Source of the DNA: Streptomyces violascens
GTDB taxonomy: Bacteria > Actinomycetota > Actinomycetes > Streptomycetales > Streptomycetaceae
Length of the DNA: 64,000 nucleotides
NCBI RefSeq assembly: GCF_014649955.1
Contig: NZ_BMUA01000003.1
Location: 284,456 to 348,455, forward strand
Direction of reading: 5' to 3'
Each line of letters begins with the position of its first letter. The stretch's first letter is position 1. Positions 16,273 to 24,899 of this stretch are shown here, piece after piece. A model generated the notes under the pieces. That model saw only the letters and a program-made list of their open reading frames with translations, was not told where the DNA came from and did not search any database. The position numbers and the translations under genes are program-made.

Positions 16273-16453
16273 CTTGAGTGCCGCGCGCTGGTTCAAGAGC
16301 AGCTACAGCAACGGCGACGGCGGGAGCTGCGTCGAGATAGCCGACGGATTCCCCAATCTTGTCCCCGTCCGCGACTCGAAGGTGCAGCAGGGCCCCGTTC
16401 TGCTTTTCCGCGCCGCCAGCTGGGCCGCCTTCGTAGCCGACGTCAAGGGCTGA
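16253..16453 (+). CDS. DUF397 small partner of the Scr1-like regulator
   Basis: 66-aa single-domain DUF397 protein with the hallmark WFKSSYSNGDGGSCVEIAD, VPVRDSK and a C-terminal WAAFVADVKG helix. The ATG at 16253 lies within the last 20 bp of the XRE gene. DUF397 proteins bind or modulate their adjacent XRE regulator; some behave as the toxic or effector half. It converges with the FadD3-like gene, whose stop is 25 bp downstream on the opposite strand. Confidence 0.92.
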   Translation: MASNSFDLSAARWFKSSYSNGDGGSCVEIADGFPNLVPVRDSKVQQGPVLLFRAASWAAFVADVKG

Positions 16454-16478
16454 GCCAAGCCTTCGGACAGGGTCGGGC

Positions 16479-18092
16479 TCACTCAAAGCCGCCCGCACAA
16501 GAGCGGGCCCGCAGCTCCCCCTTGACCACCTTCCCGCTCGCGTTCCGCGGCAGCTCCGCCAGGAACTCGACCTCCCTCGGCACCTTGTAGTTCGCCATCT
16601 CGCGGCGGGACCAGGCGATCAGGTCGTCCGGCGTCATCACCGAGCCGGGGCGGCGGACCACGTACGCCTTGCCCACTTCGCCGAGGCGGGCGTCGGGGAT
16701 GCCGATCACCGCGACATCGGCCACCTCCGGGTGCAGGCCGAGGAGTTGCTCGATCTCCGCGGGGTAGGCGTTGAAGCCTCCGACGATGAACATGTCCTTG
16801 ATCCGGTCGGTGATGCGGAGGTTGCCCGTCTCGTCCAGGACGCCGACGTCGCCGGTGTGCAGCCAGCCGTCCTCGTCGATCGCCCGCGCCGTCTCCGGCT
16901 CGTCCTCGTAGTAGCCCCGCATGACGTTGAAGCCGCGCACCAGGACCTCGCCCGGGGCGCCCGGGGCGGCGAGGACGCGGATCTGCGTGCCGGGTATCGC
17001 ACGGCCCGAGGTCGAGGCGATGGCCTCCGCCGGATCGCCGCGGCGGCACATCGTGACGATGCCGCTCGCCTCGGACAGGCCGTACGCGGTCAGGACGGTG
17101 CCCACGCCCAGCTCGGTCCGCAGTCGTTCGACCAGGCGCAGGGGGACGACCGCAGCCCCCGTCACCACAAGGCGCAGGGCGCTCAGGTCGTGCTGGTCGC
17201 GGGCCGGGTGGTCCAGGAGCGACTGGTGCAGGGTGGGCGGGCCGGGCAGGACCGAGATGCGTTCGGCGGCGATGTTCGCGAGCGCCGTGTCGATGTTGAA
17301 CACCGGCTGCGGCACCATCGTCGCGCCCCGCATCAGGCACGCGATGATGCCCGCCTTGTAGCCGAAGGTGTGGAAGAACGGGTTCACGATCAAGTACCGG
17401 TCGCCCTCGCGCAGACCCGCGAGCTCCGACCAGATCGCATAGCCGCGCAGGGTCTGGGCGTGGGTGATCACGGCGCCTTTGGGGCGGCCTGTGGTGCCCG
17501 AGGTGTAGATGATGTCGGAGGGGCTTTCCGGCTCGATGGCGTCCGCCCGGGCCGTCACCTCCGCATCCGACACCCCTTCCCCGCCCGCCAGGAAGTCCTT
17601 CCACGTACGGAAGTTGTCGGGTGCGTCGTCCGAGAGGACCACCACCTGCTCCAGGTGCGGGAGCGACGGCAGGGGGCCCGAACCGGAGCCCTCGGCGGTC
17701 GCGCGGCGCAGTGAGGCGACGTACGAGGTGCCCAGGAATGTTCCCGTCACGAACAGCAGCTTCGCGCGGCTGCTGTCGAGGACGTACGCCGCCTCCGCGC
17801 CCTTGAACCGCGTGTTCAGCGGCACGAGCACCGCGCCGGCGGTCACCGCGCCGAGCGCCGAGACGATCCAGTCCGCGGTGTTGGGCGCCCAGAGGGCGAC
17901 CCGGTCGCCGGGCTCGACGCCGGCCGCCATGCACGCGGCGGCCGCGCGCTCGACCCGCTCGCCGAGCTCCGCGTACGAGATGCGACTGCGACCCTCGACG
18001 ACGGCCTCGCGTTCGCCGTACCGGACGGCCGCGCCGCGTACCAGCTTCGCGATCGTGCCCCACTCCAGGTCCCCGCGCACCGAAAGCCCCAT
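16479..18092 (-). CDS. FadD3-like acyl-CoA ligase
   Basis: 537 aa from the ATG at 18092 preceded by GGTGGAGG. AMP-forming ANL-superfamily enzyme: P-loop YTSGTTGRPKGAV (A3), motif A5 TAYGLSEASG, A7 GWLHTGDVG, A8 hinge DRIKDMFIVGGFNAYPAEIE, and the A10 lysine in RNASGKVVKGEL. The hinge region and the AYGLSEASGIVTM stretch match mycobacterial FadD3, which activates a steroid ring-degradation intermediate (HIP). It would ligate CoA to a large alicyclic acid; exact substrate inferred only by family. It is divergent from the Ltp2-like/DUF35/ECH operon, with one shared operator between them. Confidence 0.87.
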   Translation of the reverse strand: MGLSVRGDLEWGTIAKLVRGAAVRYGEREAVVEGRSRISYAELGERVERAAAACMAAGVEPGDRVALWAPNTADWIVSALGAVTAGAVLVPLNTRFKGAEAAYVLDSSRAKLLFVTGTFLGTSYVASLRRATAEGSGSGPLPSLPHLEQVVVLSDDAPDNFRTWKDFLAGGEGVSDAEVTARADAIEPESPSDIIYTSGTTGRPKGAVITHAQTLRGYAIWSELAGLREGDRYLIVNPFFHTFGYKAGIIACLMRGATMVPQPVFNIDTALANIAAERISVLPGPPTLHQSLLDHPARDQHDLSALRLVVTGAAVVPLRLVERLRTELGVGTVLTAYGLSEASGIVTMCRRGDPAEAIASTSGRAIPGTQIRVLAAPGAPGEVLVRGFNVMRGYYEDEPETARAIDEDGWLHTGDVGVLDETGNLRITDRIKDMFIVGGFNAYPAEIEQLLGLHPEVADVAVIGIPDARLGEVGKAYVVRRPGSVMTPDDLIAWSRREMANYKVPREVEFLAELPRNASGKVVKGELRARSCAGGFE

Positions 18093-18152
18093 CGAAAGCC
18101 CCTCCACCCTTCCCCAAGCTCTCAACTCCGTTCGAGCAGGGGAGACCCCATT

Positions 18153-18169
18153 GCTGACTAACCGTCAGA
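18153..18169. promoter_or_regulatory. TetR-type palindromic operator 6
   Basis: GCTGACT-AAC-CGTCAGA, in the 131-bp gap between the divergent FadD3-like gene (start 18092) and thiolase-fold gene (start 18224); positioned to control both. Confidence 0.75.
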
Positions 18170-18223
18170 TTAGCTGTAGCCTCCTGCGCTGTCAGTACTG
18201 GTGACGCTCGTGGAGGTGGGGCC

Positions 18224-19372
18224 ATGGCCACCCTGAAGGACGCGACAGCCATAGTCGGGATCGGGCAGACGCCCTTCGCCAAGCAACTGCCGGAGTCCGA
18301 GAAGGAGTTGGCGTGCCGGGCGATCGTCGCCGCGCTCGATGACGCGGGCATCAGCGCCGCCGAGGTTGACGCGTTCGCCTCGTACACGATGGAGGAGACC
18401 GACGAGGTCGAGGTCGCCAAGTCCATCGGCGCGGGCGACGTGACCTTCTTCAGCAAGATCGGCTACGGGGGCGGCGGTTGCTGCGCCACCGTCGGGCACC
18501 TGGCCGCCGCGATCGCCACCGGGCAGGCGAGCGTCGGTGTCGCCTGGCGGTCGAGAAAGCGGGGCAGTGGGCCAAGGCCCTGGAAAAATACGGCCGTTCA
18601 GCTTCCCACCCCGGCCCAGTGGACCCGTCCGTTCGGCCTGCTTCGGCCGGCCGACGAGATCGGCATGCTGGCCCGCCGCTATCTCCACGAGCACGGCGCC
18701 ACTCGCGACCACCTCTTCAACGTCGCCCTCGCCTGCCGCAACCGCGCCAACCAGAACCCTGCCGCGATCATGTACGAGCGCCCGCTGACCCGGGAGATGT
18801 ACATGACGTCCCGCTGGATCAGCGAACCCCTGTGTCTCTTCGACAACTGCCTTGAAACGGATGGCGCGTTGGCGTGTGTCATCGTCGCCGCCGAGCGCGC
18901 CCGCGACTGCCGGCAGAAGCCCGTGTACGTGCACTCCGCCGCCCAGGGCCTGCCCGCCCAGCACCACGGCATGGTCAACTACTGGAACGACGACCCGCTG
19001 ACCGGCCCCGCCTGGACCGCCGCCCGGCACCTGTGGAAGCAGGCCGACTTCGGCCCCGACGACGTCGACGTGGCCCAGATCTACGACGCGTTCACCCCGC
19101 TCATCCCTCTCTCCCTGGAGGGCTACGGCTTCTGCGGGCGCGGTGAAGGCGCCGCCTTCACCGAGGGCGGCGCCCTGGAGATCGGCGGCCGCCTCCCCAT
19201 CAACACCGGCGGCGGAGGCCTGTCGGAGGCCTACGTACACGGCTTCAACCTCATCAACGAGGGAGTCAAACAGCTGCGCGGCCACAGCACTGCCCAGGTC
19301 CCGGACGCCGCCACCTGCCTGGTCACCGCGGGCGAGGGAGTCCCCACCTCCGCCATTCTGCTGAGGAGCTGA
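18224..19372 (+). CDS. Thiolase-fold lipid-transfer protein (Ltp2-like, probable aldolase subunit)
   Basis: 382 aa, GTG/ATG context ATGGCCACC at 18224. Thiolase superfamily without the usual Claisen cysteine pair: N-terminal TAIVGIGQTPFAKQ, GGGGCCATVGHLAAAIATG, AWRSRKRGSGPRPW, then VAQIYDAFTPLIPLSLEGYG and LPINTGGGGLSEAYVHG. This pattern matches the Ltp2/SCP-x branch, whose members with a DUF35 partner perform retro-aldol cleavage of side-chain beta-hydroxy acyl-CoAs in steroid degradation. The DUF35 gene follows after 3 bp, then an enoyl-CoA hydratase, giving a dehydrogenate-hydrate-cleave module. First gene of the operon; operator 6 lies 55 bp upstream. Confidence 0.85.
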   Translation: MATLKDATAIVGIGQTPFAKQLPESEKELACRAIVAALDDAGISAAEVDAFASYTMEETDEVEVAKSIGAGDVTFFSKIGYGGGGCCATVGHLAAAIATGQASVGVAWRSRKRGSGPRPWKNTAVQLPTPAQWTRPFGLLRPADEIGMLARRYLHEHGATRDHLFNVALACRNRANQNPAAIMYERPLTREMYMTSRWISEPLCLFDNCLETDGALACVIVAAERARDCRQKPVYVHSAAQGLPAQHHGMVNYWNDDPLTGPAWTAARHLWKQADFGPDDVDVAQIYDAFTPLIPLSLEGYGFCGRGEGAAFTEGGALEIGGRLPINTGGGGLSEAYVHGFNLINEGVKQLRGHSTAQVPDAATCLVTAGEGVPTSAILLRS

Positions 19373-19375
19373 GAG

Positions 19376-19807
19376 ATGCTGACCCCTGTTGTCGATCCGG
19401 ACGGCGCCCCCTTCTGGGAGTACGCGGCCCGGGGCGAACTCCGCGTCCAGGCCTGCGCCGCCCCCGACTGCGGCCGGCTCCGCTTCCCGCCCCGGCCGTG
19501 CTGCCCGCACTGCCAGTCCTTCGCCGACGAGTGGCGCCGGGTCTCGGGCCGCGGCCGCATCTGGTCGTACGTCTTCCCGCACCCCCCGCTCCTCCCCGAC
19601 TACGCGGCGCAGGCCCCGTACAACGCGGTGATCGTCGAGCTCGCCGAGGACCCGCTGATCCGGCTGGTCGGCAACGTCGTCGCCGAGCCGGACGCCGCGC
19701 TCGACTCGGTCGACCCGTCCCGGCTGAGGATCGGCGCCCGCGTACAGGTCGCGTTCACCGAGGTCGACGGGATGACCGTGCCACGCTGGCTCCTGGAGCG
19801 CGCATGA
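19376..19807 (+). CDS. DUF35 OB-fold/zinc-ribbon protein, partner of the Ltp2-like enzyme
   Basis: 143 aa. An N-terminal rubredoxin-like zinc ribbon with four cysteines (CAAPDCGRLRFPPRPCCPHC) is followed by an OB-fold (about 65-140). In Actinobacteria this domain (e.g. the DUF35 part of ChsH2) binds the thiolase-fold Ltp2 to make an active aldolase; the tight gene order here (3-bp gap upstream, 4-bp ATGA overlap downstream) supports the same complex. Not catalytic by itself as far as known. Confidence 0.88.
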   Translation: MLTPVVDPDGAPFWEYAARGELRVQACAAPDCGRLRFPPRPCCPHCQSFADEWRRVSGRGRIWSYVFPHPPLLPDYAAQAPYNAVIVELAEDPLIRLVGNVVAEPDAALDSVDPSRLRIGARVQVAFTEVDGMTVPRWLLERA

Positions 19808-20577
19808 GCGTCCTGGTGGACCGCGACAAGGAGACGGGCGTCGCGATCGTCACCCTGAACCGGCCGGAGCGCCTGAACGCGGTGGATTTGGATACGGCCG
19901 ATCAACTGTCCTCACTCTGGCGTGAGTTGAGGTTCGACGACACGGTGCGGGCGGTCGTCCTGACGGGCGCCGGGGAGCGGGCCTTCTGCACCGGCATCGA
20001 CCGCTCGGCCGAGGTGCCGCAGCCCTCGTCCCCGTACTCGACCGACGATCCGCTGATCGCGATCGGCCCGAAGGCGAACGACCTGTGGAAGCCGGTGATC
20101 GCCGCCGTGCGCGGGATGGCCTGCGGCGGGGCGTTCTATCTGCTCGGCGAGGCGGAGTTCGTGATCGCCGCCGAGGATGCGACGTTCTTCGACCCTCATA
20201 CGACGTACGGGATGGTCAGCGCGTACGAGTCGATGTACCTCGCGCTGCGCATGCCGCACGGCGAGGCGGCCCGGCTCGCGCTCATGGGGACGGCCGAGCG
20301 GATGTCGGCGCGGCGGGCGTACGAGATCGGCTTCGTGAGCGAAGTGGCCCCGCCGGGTGGGGAGTTGGTGGCAGCGACCCGGTGCGCCGAGGCGATCGCC
20401 TCGTTCCCTACGGAGGCGGTGCAGGGAACGGTGCGGTCGCTCTGGGCCGCGAAGGAGACGACCCTGGCCGCGGCCCATGCCCGGGCCCCGGGGTTTGTGG
20501 CACTGGGCAACTTGCCGGCCGCGCGACAGGCGGAGCTGTTTTCCGCCCGGCGGTCGGGGGAGTTCCGGGTACGGTGA
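19804..20577 (+). CDS. Enoyl-CoA hydratase/isomerase family protein
   Basis: 257-aa crotonase-fold protein. It shows VTLNRPERLNAVDLDTAD, an oxyanion-hole GERAFCTGIDRS segment, and a second oxyanion segment VRGMACGGAFYLLGEAEFVIA. The glutamate usually found after the second oxyanion strand is not obvious: the region reads TTYGMVSAYESMYLALR, so it may be a hydratase with altered active-site placement or an isomerase. The ATG lies within the DUF35 stop. It probably hydrates the enoyl-CoA that the Ltp2/DUF35 pair then cleaves. Confidence 0.85.
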   Translation: MSVLVDRDKETGVAIVTLNRPERLNAVDLDTADQLSSLWRELRFDDTVRAVVLTGAGERAFCTGIDRSAEVPQPSSPYSTDDPLIAIGPKANDLWKPVIAAVRGMACGGAFYLLGEAEFVIAAEDATFFDPHTTYGMVSAYESMYLALRMPHGEAARLALMGTAERMSARRAYEIGFVSEVAPPGGELVAATRCAEAIASFPTEAVQGTVRSLWAAKETTLAAAHARAPGFVALGNLPAARQAELFSARRSGEFRVR

Positions 20578-20597
20578 CGCGTTCCGCGGGGTGCGGG

Positions 20598-20631
20598 TGT
20601 GGGGTGTGGGGTGTGGGGTGTGGGGTGTGGG
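20598..20631 (+). repeat. Heptanucleotide microsatellite TGTGGGG x ~5
   Basis: Four exact TGTGGGG units plus a fifth of six bases, 21 bp after the enoyl-CoA hydratase stop. G-rich runs every 7 bp could form a G-quadruplex in the coding-strand RNA. Confidence 0.8.
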
Positions 20632-20664
20632 AGAGCGTTCCCTGCGGGCCGGTGGGTGCTGGTC

Positions 20665-20722
20665 GCGCAGTTCCCCGCGCCCGGAAAGGGTGCTGAACCA
20701 TAAGGGGCGCGGGGAACTGCGC
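20665..20722 (+). terminator. Long hairpin built from two inverted copies of the CGCAGTTCCCC repeat
   Basis: Perfect 18-bp stem GCGCAGTTCCCCGCGCCC / GGGCGCGGGGAACTGCGC with a 22-nt loop, 88 bp after the end of the operon. Probable transcription end signal, and the clearest demonstration that the dispersed element can act as a hairpin arm. Confidence 0.75.
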
Positions 20723-20841
20723 AAACCAGCGCCCGCCACCCGCGGCCGAAACGGAGGGCGGCACCCGGAGCCGCCAGGTAGCGGCACCGTCGTGCCCGGC
20801 GTAGCGTCGGCAGCGAGAGCCGCCGCTAAGGAGGGCCGCCG

Positions 20842-21426
20842 ATGGTCCGCAACATCCTCGGCTCGATCCTCGCTCTCGCCGGAGCGACGGCCGCCGTCTG
20901 GAGCCCCTTCCGTGCCTGGTACGACGGCCGTCACGGCAGCACCTACCGCATCGACGACCTCTTCTCGGGCATCTCCGCCACCAAGGCGCAGGTGGCCGGC
21001 TCGATCCTGCTCCCCTTCGCCTTCGCGGCACTCGTCACCCTGGTGGGGCTCGTGCTGCGCTCGCGCATCCTGGTCGCCGTCGCCGGGCTGATCACGCTCG
21101 GGTTCGCCATCCTGTGGATGGTGCGGCAGGGGCAGGTCACGGGAAGCCTGAGCGTCGACTCGTCCGGCAACGGGCTCGGGCAGGGCGTCGCGATGGCCCT
21201 GGGCGGAGGGCTGGCGCTGCTGCTCGCAGCGGGACTGATGTCGGGGCGACGCGCGGCCGAGCCGGAGCCGGAGCCCCGCCCCCGCTCCGACGTACCCACG
21301 CCGCCGGACAGCCCGTACGAGCGCCCGTACGAGGCGCCCCATGAGGCTCCGTACGAACCCCGGCACGCGCTGCCCCCGGACGAGCAGCCCCCCTACGAGC
21401 CCCCGGACAGCCCGCCCCGCGCCTGA
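20842..21426 (+). CDS. Small integral membrane protein with Pro/Tyr-rich tail
   Basis: 194 aa. N-terminal half has three to four hydrophobic segments (starting MVRNILGSILALAGATAAVW; SILLPFAFAALVTLVGLVL; GLITLGFAILWM; LALLLAAGLM), followed by a hydrophilic proline-, glutamate- and tyrosine-rich C-terminal tail with repeated PYE(R/A/P)P units. It is a common conserved Streptomyces protein of unknown role; in S. coelicolor a membrane protein gene lies near afsK. Its last 34 bp overlap the end of the convergent methyltransferase gene. Confidence 0.75.
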   Translation: MVRNILGSILALAGATAAVWSPFRAWYDGRHGSTYRIDDLFSGISATKAQVAGSILLPFAFAALVTLVGLVLRSRILVAVAGLITLGFAILWMVRQGQVTGSLSVDSSGNGLGQGVAMALGGGLALLLAAGLMSGRRAAEPEPEPRPRSDVPTPPDSPYERPYEAPHEAPYEPRHALPPDEQPPYEPPDSPPRA

Positions 21427-22208
21427 CGTACCCCGGTCACCACGTTCGCGTACAGCTCCTCCGAAGTGACGAGCCCGGCCCGCAGGCCCCCCGCCGACAT
21501 CGCGGCCAACGCAGCCGCCGCCTGCCGCTCGCTGGTCTCCACGAGCAGGGTGCCGCCCGGGGCCAGCCAGTCCGGCGCGGCGAGAGCCACGCGGCGCATG
21601 ATGTCGAGCCCGTCCGAACCTCCGTCCAGGGCCACCAGCGGCTCGTGGTCGCGGGCCTCCGGCGGCAGCAGGCCGACCTCGTCCGTGGGGACGTACGGAA
21701 CATTCGCCGTCAGGATGTCGACGCGGCCACGCAGCCCGGACGGCAGCGGCGCGAAGAGATCGCCCTCGTAGACCCGGCCCCCCAGCGCGGCCACGTTGCG
21801 CCGGGCGCAGGCCACGGCGGCGGGCTCGATGTCGGCAGCGTGCAGCTCCGCCCCCGGCAGCGCCGAAGCCAGCGCGGCCCCGAGCGCCCCCGAACCGCAG
21901 CACAGGTCCACGATCACGAGCGGGCGGGCCGTGTCAGCGGCCGCGAGCGCCTGCCGCACCAGGAATTCCGTACGTCTGCGCGGCACGAAAACCCCGGTGT
22001 CGACAGCCACCTTGAGCCCACAGAACTCGGCCCACCCCACCACATGCTCAAGCGGCAACCCGGAGACCCTGCGCTCCACCATCGCGGCGATTTCGGCCGG
22101 ACCTTCAGCGGTGGCGAGTATCAACTCCGCCTCGTCCTCGGCGAATACGCACCCAGCGGCGCGCAGTCGCGCAACGACAGCGGAAGAAGAAAGCGCCTCA
22201 ACTGGCAT
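21393..22208 (-). CDS. Putative protein N5-glutamine methyltransferase (PrmC-related)
   Basis: 271-aa SAM-dependent methyltransferase of the HemK/PrmC-related group. It has an N-terminal helical domain (about 1-75) and a Rossmann domain with VIVDLCCGSGALGAALAS (motif I, about residue 97-114). The substrate-site motif is NVPY rather than the canonical NPPY, which occurs in the PrmC-related subfamily and may indicate a different substrate from release factors. Converges with the membrane protein gene. About 170 bp lie between it and the AfsK-like stop; the gap carries a GCGGCTCCGCCGC palindrome and a GAAGCCGAG repeat. Confidence 0.85.
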   Translation of the reverse strand: MPVEALSSSAVVARLRAAGCVFAEDEAELILATAEGPAEIAAMVERRVSGLPLEHVVGWAEFCGLKVAVDTGVFVPRRRTEFLVRQALAAADTARPLVIVDLCCGSGALGAALASALPGAELHAADIEPAAVACARRNVAALGGRVYEGDLFAPLPSGLRGRVDILTANVPYVPTDEVGLLPPEARDHEPLVALDGGSDGLDIMRRVALAAPDWLAPGGTLLVETSERQAAAALAAMSAGGLRAGLVTSEELYANVVTGVRQARGGLSGGS

Positions 22209-22379
22209 ACGGGAAAAGCCCTTTCGGATACGACATCAGGCACCCCCAAGGGGTGCGGGGCGGTGTCATCGTGCGGCTCCGCCGCGATGGGGGTCCCCCT
22301 CGGTTCGAGCGAAGCCGAGACCTTGGGGGAGCGACCAGCCACGACGGACCCGCAGCGAGAGGGCAAAGGCCCCCCGCGC

Positions 22380-24722
22380 CTAGCGGGATCCAGAGGTGGC
22401 GGTTCCCTTGACCGCATCGAGTGCGTACACACACCTGTCCTTGCTGCACGCGTAAACCACCCCGCTGCGCACGACAGGGGACCCGGTGATCTCACCCCCG
22501 GTGGCAAGCTTCCACCGGAGCTGGCCCCCCGCCGCGTCCAGCGTGTACAGGCAGTGGTCGGCCGAGCCGAAGTGGATGCGGCCTTCGGCCACCACGGGGG
22601 TGCCCACGACCTCGCCGCCCGCCGCGAAGCGCCACTTGGGGGTCGAGGTGACCGCGTCCAGGGTGTACAGCGCGTTGCCGCTGCCCACGTGGATGTTGCC
22701 GTCGGCGACCAGGACCGGCTCGACGGACTGGCGGGACTCGGTGGCGATGCGCCAGCGGTCCTTGCCGGTCGAGGCGTCCAGGGCGTACACGGTGCCGAGG
22801 TAGTCGGCGAGGTACACGCCGCCCCCGGCCACCGCGGGACCCGGTGCGAACGTCGGCGGGCACAGGAAGACCGCGGGGGCCTCGAAGTGCCAGCGGACGT
22901 GCCCGGAGACGATGTCGATCGCCAGGACGCGGGTGCCCGCCGAGACGTAGACGTAGCCGTCCTGCGCGGGTGCGACCCGGACCGGGACGCCGCCGCAGGA
23001 GGCCGCGTCGCCGACCGGGTAGGACCAGCGCTCGACGCCGGTGCGGGCGTCCAGGGCGCGCAGCCGGGCGTCCTGCCAGACGTACACCGTGCCGTCGTGG
23101 ATGGCGGGCCCGGCCTCGGGGGTCTCGAAGTCGGTCTGGGCGCCGGAGGTCTCCCACAGCTTCTCGCCGTTCGCGGCCTCCCAGGCCTGTACGCCGCCGC
23201 CGCGGGTGCCGGTGACGACGGTGCCGCGGTCGGCCTTCAGGGAATACACCCAGGCGTCCGCCTGAAGGCGCCACAGCTCGCCGCCGTCGGCCGCGTCCAG
23301 GGCGTACAGGGTGGGCCCGTCGGAGGCGTGGATGCGGCCGGCCTCGACGGCCATGGCCCAGGCGACGTCGCGCGTCTTGAACTGGCGGCGGCCGCTGCCC
23401 ACGTCCAGGGCGTGTACCTCGAAAGAGGTCACGTACAGCAGGTCGCCCGCGACGGCCGGGGTGCCCCACACATCGTTCGACATGCGAAAACGCCAGGGGC
23501 GCCAGCGTCCGGGGGCCTCGGGAGGATGAGCGGGCGGCGGCACCGGGCCGGCCTGCGCGCCATTGGCACCGGGCCTGCGCACCCAGCCGGTGGCGGGCCC
23601 CGCGTCGACGGCGACGCGGGATGCGTCGGCGGCCCGCGGTCCGGGGCCGATCGCCACCTTGGCGCCGGGCAGGTGGACCGGATCGTCGGCGTGGACGGGC
23701 GGGTAGGTGACGGCCGAGCCGCCTTGCCCGCCCGGGTACGGCGGCTCCACCGGACGGGGCGGGGCCGGCCTGCCGGAGGGCACGGCGGAGCTCGGCGAGG
23801 GGTCGGCGGGCTTGACGACCTGCATGCGGCCGCCGCCCCTGCGCTGCTCGATCATGGCGACGGAGCGGGGCGGCAGCCAGGCCGACGCCGTGCCGCTGTC
23901 GTCCGAGCCCGAGGCGAAGAGGTGGGGCGCGAGCTGGGCCTGGAGGTCCTCGGGCGAGGGGCGGTTCGGGTGCTCCATCTGCATGCAGGACTCGATGAGC
24001 GGGCGCAGCTCGTCCGGCAGGCCGGTGATGTCCGGGCCCTCGCGCAGCAGCATGAACACGGTCTCGACGGGGTTCGCGCCGTGGAAGGGCGCGTGCCCGG
24101 TCGCCGCGAAGACGAGGGTCGAGCCGAGCGAGAAGACGTCCGAGGCTCCGGTGACGCTGCGGGAGTCCTTGGCCTGCTCCGGCGACATGTAGGCGGGCGT
24201 GCCCACGGCCACGTTCGTCATGGTCAGGCGGGTGTTGGAGACCCCGGACGCGATGCCGAAGTCGATCACACGGGGACCGTCCTCGACGACCAGGACGTTC
24301 GACGGCTTCAGGTCGCGGTGGACCAGGCCCGCGCCGTGGATCGACTGCAGGGCCTCCGCGATGCCGGCCGCGAGCCAGCGCACCGCCTGGGCCGGGAGCG
24401 GCCCGCACTCATTCACTATTTCTTCGAGGGAGGGCGCCGGTACGTAGGCGGTGGCCAGCCACGGCACGGGGGCACGCGGGTCGGCGTCGACGACGGCGGC
24501 GGTGTAGAAGCCGCTGACCGCGCGGGCCGCCTCCACCTCACGGGTGAAGCGGACCCGGAAGAGCTGGTCCTCGGCGAGCTCGGTGCGCACCGTTTTGATG
24601 GCCACGCGGCGGCCGGAGGCCGAGCGCGCCAGATAGACCAGCCCCATGCCGCCGGCACCGAGCCGTCCCAGCACCTCGAAGGGGCCGATCCGCCTCGGGT
24701 CGTGCTGCGTCAGCTGCTCCAC
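22380..24722 (-). CDS. afsK: AfsK-like Ser/Thr protein kinase with C-terminal PQQ-type beta-propeller
   Basis: 780 aa. Kinase domain at about 14-270: glycine loop LGAGGMG (21-27), catalytic Lys43 in [14 protein letters not shown] (135-142), DFG (154-156), activation-loop Thr/Ser cluster (164-175) and [10 protein letters not shown]. Then a Pro/Ala-rich linker and, from about 415 to the end, at least seven PQQ/WD-like blades of the type [13 protein letters not shown]. No transmembrane segment. AfsK of S. coelicolor (799 aa) has this design, is loosely membrane-bound and phosphorylates AfsR. The afsR- and afsS-like genes in the same window strongly support this identity. Other PQQ-kinases occur in Streptomyces, so the name is an inference. 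Confidence 0.85.
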   Translation of the reverse strand: MEQLTQHDPRRIGPFEVLGRLGAGGMGLVYLARSASGRRVAIKTVRTELAEDQLFRVRFTREVEAARAVSGFYTAAVVDADPRAPVPWLATAYVPAPSLEEIVNECGPLPAQAVRWLAAGIAEALQSIHGAGLVHRDLKPSNVLVVEDGPRVIDFGIASGVSNTRLTMTNVAVGTPAYMSPEQAKDSRSVTGASDVFSLGSTLVFAATGHAPFHGANPVETVFMLLREGPDITGLPDELRPLIESCMQMEHPNRPSPEDLQAQLAPHLFASGSDDSGTASAWLPPRSVAMIEQRRGGGRMQVVKPADPSPSSAVPSGRPAPPRPVEPPYPGGQGGSAVTYPPVHADDPVHLPGAKVAIGPGPRAADASRVAVDAGPATGWVRRPGANGAQAGPVPPPAHPPEAPGRWRPWRFRMSNDVWGTPAVAGDLLYVTSFEVHALDVGSGRRQFKTRDVAWAMAVEAGRIHASDGPTLYALDAADGGELWRLQADAWVYSLKADRGTVVTGTRGGGVQAWEAANGEKLWETSGAQTDFETPEAGPAIHDGTVYVWQDARLRALDARTGVERWSYPVGDAASCGGVPVRVAPAQDGYVYVSAGTRVLAIDIVSGHVRWHFEAPAVFLCPPTFAPGPAVAGGGVYLADYLGTVYALDASTGKDRWRIATESRQSVEPVLVADGNIHVGSGNALYTLDAVTSTPKWRFAAGGEVVGTPVVAEGRIHFGSADHCLYTLDAAGGQLRWKLATGGEITGSPVVRSGVVYACSKDRCVYALDAVKGTATSGSR

Positions 24723-24899
24723 TTGCCTGCCACCTCCCCGTACGGGCCGTGCATGAATTCGGCCCCGTGCAGCGTCTCACGCGGCACCCCGATTCTCCCT
24801 GCCGGAGGTGGCCGGTGGCCAACCCGGGTCGAGACCGGGATGTCTCCCCCCGATCCGGGACACCCCGGACGTGCCGCGCGTGCCGCGGGACCCGGGCTC

